The position numbers were made by a program, and so were the translations under genes. From CAYTPE01 sp964439885 (GTDB taxonomy: Bacteria > Patescibacteriota > Patescibacteriia > Magasanikbacterales > GWA2-37-8): DNA of 14,626 nt. Below the pieces are notes generated by a model that was not told the DNA's origin, did no database searches, and was given only the letters and a program-made list of their open reading frames with translations. The stretch lies in assembly GCA_964439885.1 (NCBI GenBank), contig CAYTPE010000027.1, forward strand, positions 1 to 14,626, read 5' to 3'. Each line of letters opens with the position of its first letter. The stretch's first letter is position 1. Positions 13,231-14,626 of the stretch are shown here, in pieces.

Positions 13231-13256
13231 TATAACAGTTTTTTGTTTATTATATA
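13227..13256 (+). promoter_or_regulatory. Possible promoter of pyrD
   Basis: TTGATA (13227-13232), overlapping the stop of the upstream gene, and TATATA (13251-13256) are separated by 18 nt. The predicted start is close to the ATG at 13261, so the transcript would have almost no leader. The region is A/T-rich, so a chance match is possible. Confidence 0.35.
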
Positions 13257-13260
13257 GTTT

Positions 13261-14361
13261 ATGCTTTATACTAGCATTCTTCGACCCATTTTATTTAAAT
13301 ATACCGATCCAGAAGATATTCATCATGTGATTATTCGTCAGCTTGGATTTTGGAGTCGTGCGCCACTTGTTAAAACGATGGTCGCTCGACTATGCAACGT
13401 GAACGATCCGTCTCTTCGGGTTACGCTCGGCAATCTGTGTTTGCCTAACCCGGTAGGGTTAGCCGCTGGTTTCGATAAATATATTGACGCCCCGTTCGCG
13501 TACCCGATGCTTGGGTTTGGCTGGGCAGAGCTTGGCTCCATCACGTATAGCGAACAAGCGGGCAACCCACGGCCGCGTTTGTGGCGAGTGCCCGATGACA
13601 AGGGATTGATTGTGTACTACGGCCTTGCCAACGCTGGTGCTATAAAAACCACCGAAGCACTCAAAAGAAAATTAGCAGGCGCGCACCCCATACCATATGG
13701 TGTAAGTGTGGCGCCGAGCAATGACCGGACGCTCGAAGAGATGGCTGACGACTATATCAAAACGCTGCTCGCTGTACACGCGTATGCCGACTATATCACA
13801 CTCAATGTGAGTTGCCCCAATGTGGCGGCCAAAGACATTTTTTCACAAGTGTCATTCATTCTCGAACTTATGGCCAAAGTGAGGCAGACACTCGACACAC
13901 ATCACATAGCAAAAGATGTGTTTATCAAAATTGGCCCTGGCCACAGCGATGAGGATCTAGGCACCATTGCCACCGCTGCCGTCGAAAATAAATTGACCGG
14001 TATTATTTGTACCAATCTCATCAAAAATCGCTCAGGTGTAGAATTTAAGAGTAGCCCTGAAAAATTGAACCACCCGGGCGGCATCTCTGGAGCACGACTG
14101 CAAGACCTGAGCGGATCCACAACACAAAAACTTTTTAAACTATCGGGAGGAAAAATAAAAATAATTGGCGTGGGTGGTATTTTTACTGCCGAAGACGCGT
14201 ATGCACGCATTCGCTCCGGTGCCAGCGCGCTCCAGCTCGTGACTGGGTTTGTATATGGCGGGCCACTGGCGATCAGAAAAATTAATGCTGGGCTTGTGCG
14301 TCTGCTTAAGCGAGATGGATTCAAAAATGTGAGCGAAGCGGTGGGGGTGGATGTGGGATAA
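13261..14361 (+). CDS. pyrD: Dihydroorotate dehydrogenase, class 2-like, with Cys in the catalytic-base motif
   Basis: PyrD oxidises dihydroorotate to orotate in pyrimidine synthesis using FMN. The 366-residue product has a class 2 (quinone-linked, membrane-associated) outline: an N-terminal helix (MLYTSILRPILFKYTDPEDIHH) before the barrel, NPVGLAAGFDK (63-73), ELGSIT (90-95), IICTN (248-252), HPGGISGARL, IIGVGGIFTAEDAY and a GASALQLVTGFVYGGP phosphate-binding end. Two motifs are unusual. The catalytic-base motif reads N182-V-S-C185-P-N187, whereas class 2 enzymes normally have Ser there (N-x-S-S-P-N) and Cys is typical of class 1. The usual NRMGFNN segment is replaced by VYYGLANAG (118-126). 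No other pyr gene is near. It may be a divergent CPR branch of PyrD, or an enzyme with altered substrate or acceptor. No Shine-Dalgarno site is visible. Confidence 0.85.
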   Translation: MLYTSILRPILFKYTDPEDIHHVIIRQLGFWSRAPLVKTMVARLCNVNDPSLRVTLGNLCLPNPVGLAAGFDKYIDAPFAYPMLGFGWAELGSITYSEQAGNPRPRLWRVPDDKGLIVYYGLANAGAIKTTEALKRKLAGAHPIPYGVSVAPSNDRTLEEMADDYIKTLLAVHAYADYITLNVSCPNVAAKDIFSQVSFILELMAKVRQTLDTHHIAKDVFIKIGPGHSDEDLGTIATAAVENKLTGIICTNLIKNRSGVEFKSSPEKLNHPGGISGARLQDLSGSTTQKLFKLSGGKIKIIGVGGIFTAEDAYARIRSGASALQLVTGFVYGGPLAIRKINAGLVRLLKRDGFKNVSEAVGVDVG

Positions 14362-14381
14362 GATAAGCGATATGAGATAGG
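14354..14381 (+). repeat. 7-bp periodic tract at and after the pyrD stop
   Basis: Heptamers such as AGATAAG (14361-14367), CGATATG (14368-14374) and AGATAGG (14375-14381) follow each other across the pyrD stop codon. They resemble the tract before ligA. The spacer 14362-14550 holds no gene; it contains this tract, the hairpin at 14383-14412, a second heptamer tract and the ppsA promoter. Confidence 0.5.
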
Positions 14382-14382
14382 T

Positions 14383-14412
14383 CTGCCTGCTTCTACCTGT
14401 GCAGACAGGCAG
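14383..14412. repeat. GC-rich inverted repeat between pyrD and ppsA
   Basis: CTGCCTG (14383-14389) and CAGGCAG (14406-14412) form a 7-bp stem with a 16-nt loop, sitting between two A/T-rich heptamer tracts. There is no T-run on either side, so it is a poor terminator. It may be part of a dispersed palindromic repeat. Confidence 0.55.
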
Positions 14413-14421
14413 CCAGGCGGT

Positions 14422-14470
14422 TGATATGTGTTACGTGATACATACTATATACTAAATACTATATACTATA
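14422..14470 (+). repeat. 7-bp tandem repeat (TGATATG / TACTATA) between pyrD and ppsA
   Basis: Seven consecutive heptamers: three of the TGATATG type (14422-14442) and then four of the TACTATA type (14443-14470, three of them perfect). It ends about 30 nt before the ppsA promoter TGATATACT, whose sequence resembles a fusion of the two unit types. Confidence 0.8.
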
Positions 14471-14501
14471 TATCACCCATATTTCGAACAGCAGAGAGAT
14501 G

Positions 14502-14510
14502 TGATATACT
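14502..14510 (+). promoter_or_regulatory. Extended -10 promoter of ppsA
   Basis: TGATATACT (14502-14510) has the same extended -10 form as the corA, pilM and pilin 2 promoters; only a weak -35 (TTTCGA, 14482-14487) is seen. Predicted start is near 14517, about 34 nt before the chosen ATG. Confidence 0.6.
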
Positions 14511-14550
14511 ATAATCGTGAAGCAGATAGCACAAGACAAAAAGGTGTATC

Positions 14551-14626
14551 ATGGTATCTGCCTCGTGCCTCATGAATATGTACATCAAATGGTTTAACGA
14601 ATTAACCATCAAAGACATCCCACTGG
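14551..14626 (+). CDS. ppsA: Phosphoenolpyruvate synthase, N-terminal fragment cut by the right edge
   Basis: Twenty-five codons are visible, with no stop. The segment YIKWFNELTIKDIPL is the conserved opening of PEP synthase (pyruvate, water dikinase), which in full homologues continues into VGGKNASLGEM, the start of the ATP-grasp domain; the next base here (G) fits Val. The enzyme makes PEP from pyruvate and ATP in the cytosol and allows gluconeogenesis. The ATG at 14551 is preferred because AAGGTG (14541-14546) gives a ribosome site 4-6 nt upstream; in-frame ATGs at 14572 and 14578 are alternatives closer to the usual N-terminus. Only the first few per cent of the protein is visible, so the call rests on one motif. 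Confidence 0.75.
   Translation, partial: MVSASCLMNMYIKWFNELTIKDIPL

Noticed and set aside
14517..14597. 26-codon GTG frame at the predicted ppsA transcript start
   Set aside because: It would be leaderless and overlaps ppsA in another frame; no support beyond being open. A leader peptide cannot be excluded.

Overview
The window looks like a genome or metagenome scaffold from a Candidate Phyla Radiation bacterium (Patescibacteria), most likely a Parcubacteria-type lineage. The basis is the gene content and style: compact genes on both strands, CPR-type pilins with the GFTLIELLVVIAIIG leader, a CPR-type coupling-protein-like pair at the left edge, and a stand-alone PyrD. TGA is used as a normal stop (first pilin gene, 1003-aa gene), which argues against the Gracilibacteria/SR1 lineages that read UGA as glycine. 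A run of ten N inside cysS shows that this is an assembled scaffold.

Layout. (1) 1-912, minus strand: two genes, a cytosolic protein followed by the N-terminus of a membrane-anchored protein that runs off the left edge. (2) 1041-1967, plus: a CorA-family transporter read divergently from region 1 and probably translated from a leaderless mRNA. A two-way terminator separates it from (3) 3883-2036, minus: cysS and a small unrecognised gene. (4) 3985-4487, plus: a self-contained unit with its own promoter, a structured leader, a strong ribosome site, a GC-rich 86-codon gene and a terminator. Its -35 box overlaps that of cysS. (5) 4487-8004, plus: a type IV pilus cluster of pilM, a single-domain response regulator, two paralogous pilins with a terminator and promoter between them, and the prepilin peptidase pilD. 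(6) 8041-13230: ligA and a 1003-aa protein with a transglutaminase-like Cys-His-Asp core. (7) 13261-14361: pyrD. (8) 14551 to the end: the start of a PEP synthase gene.

The most unusual feature is a set of short tandem repeats with a 7-bp period. The units differ from tract to tract. I count eleven tracts: seven lie in spacers or leaders, often directly next to a start codon, and four lie in frame inside genes (three in ligA, one in pilD). ligA also carries a 71-bp palindromic element in frame in its zinc-finger loop, and cysS a small palindrome. Together the ligA inserts account for much of its excess over the usual length of about 670 residues. Most promoters in the window share an extended -10 box of the form TGnTATAcT, and one of these is built from the last codons of pilM.

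Functionally, pilM, the two pilins and pilD supply the inner-membrane platform protein, the fibre subunits and the processing enzyme of a type IV pilus. The assembly ATPase, PilC, PilN and PilO are not in the window. The rest is housekeeping (cysS, ligA, pyrD, ppsA), ion transport, and three proteins I cannot name.
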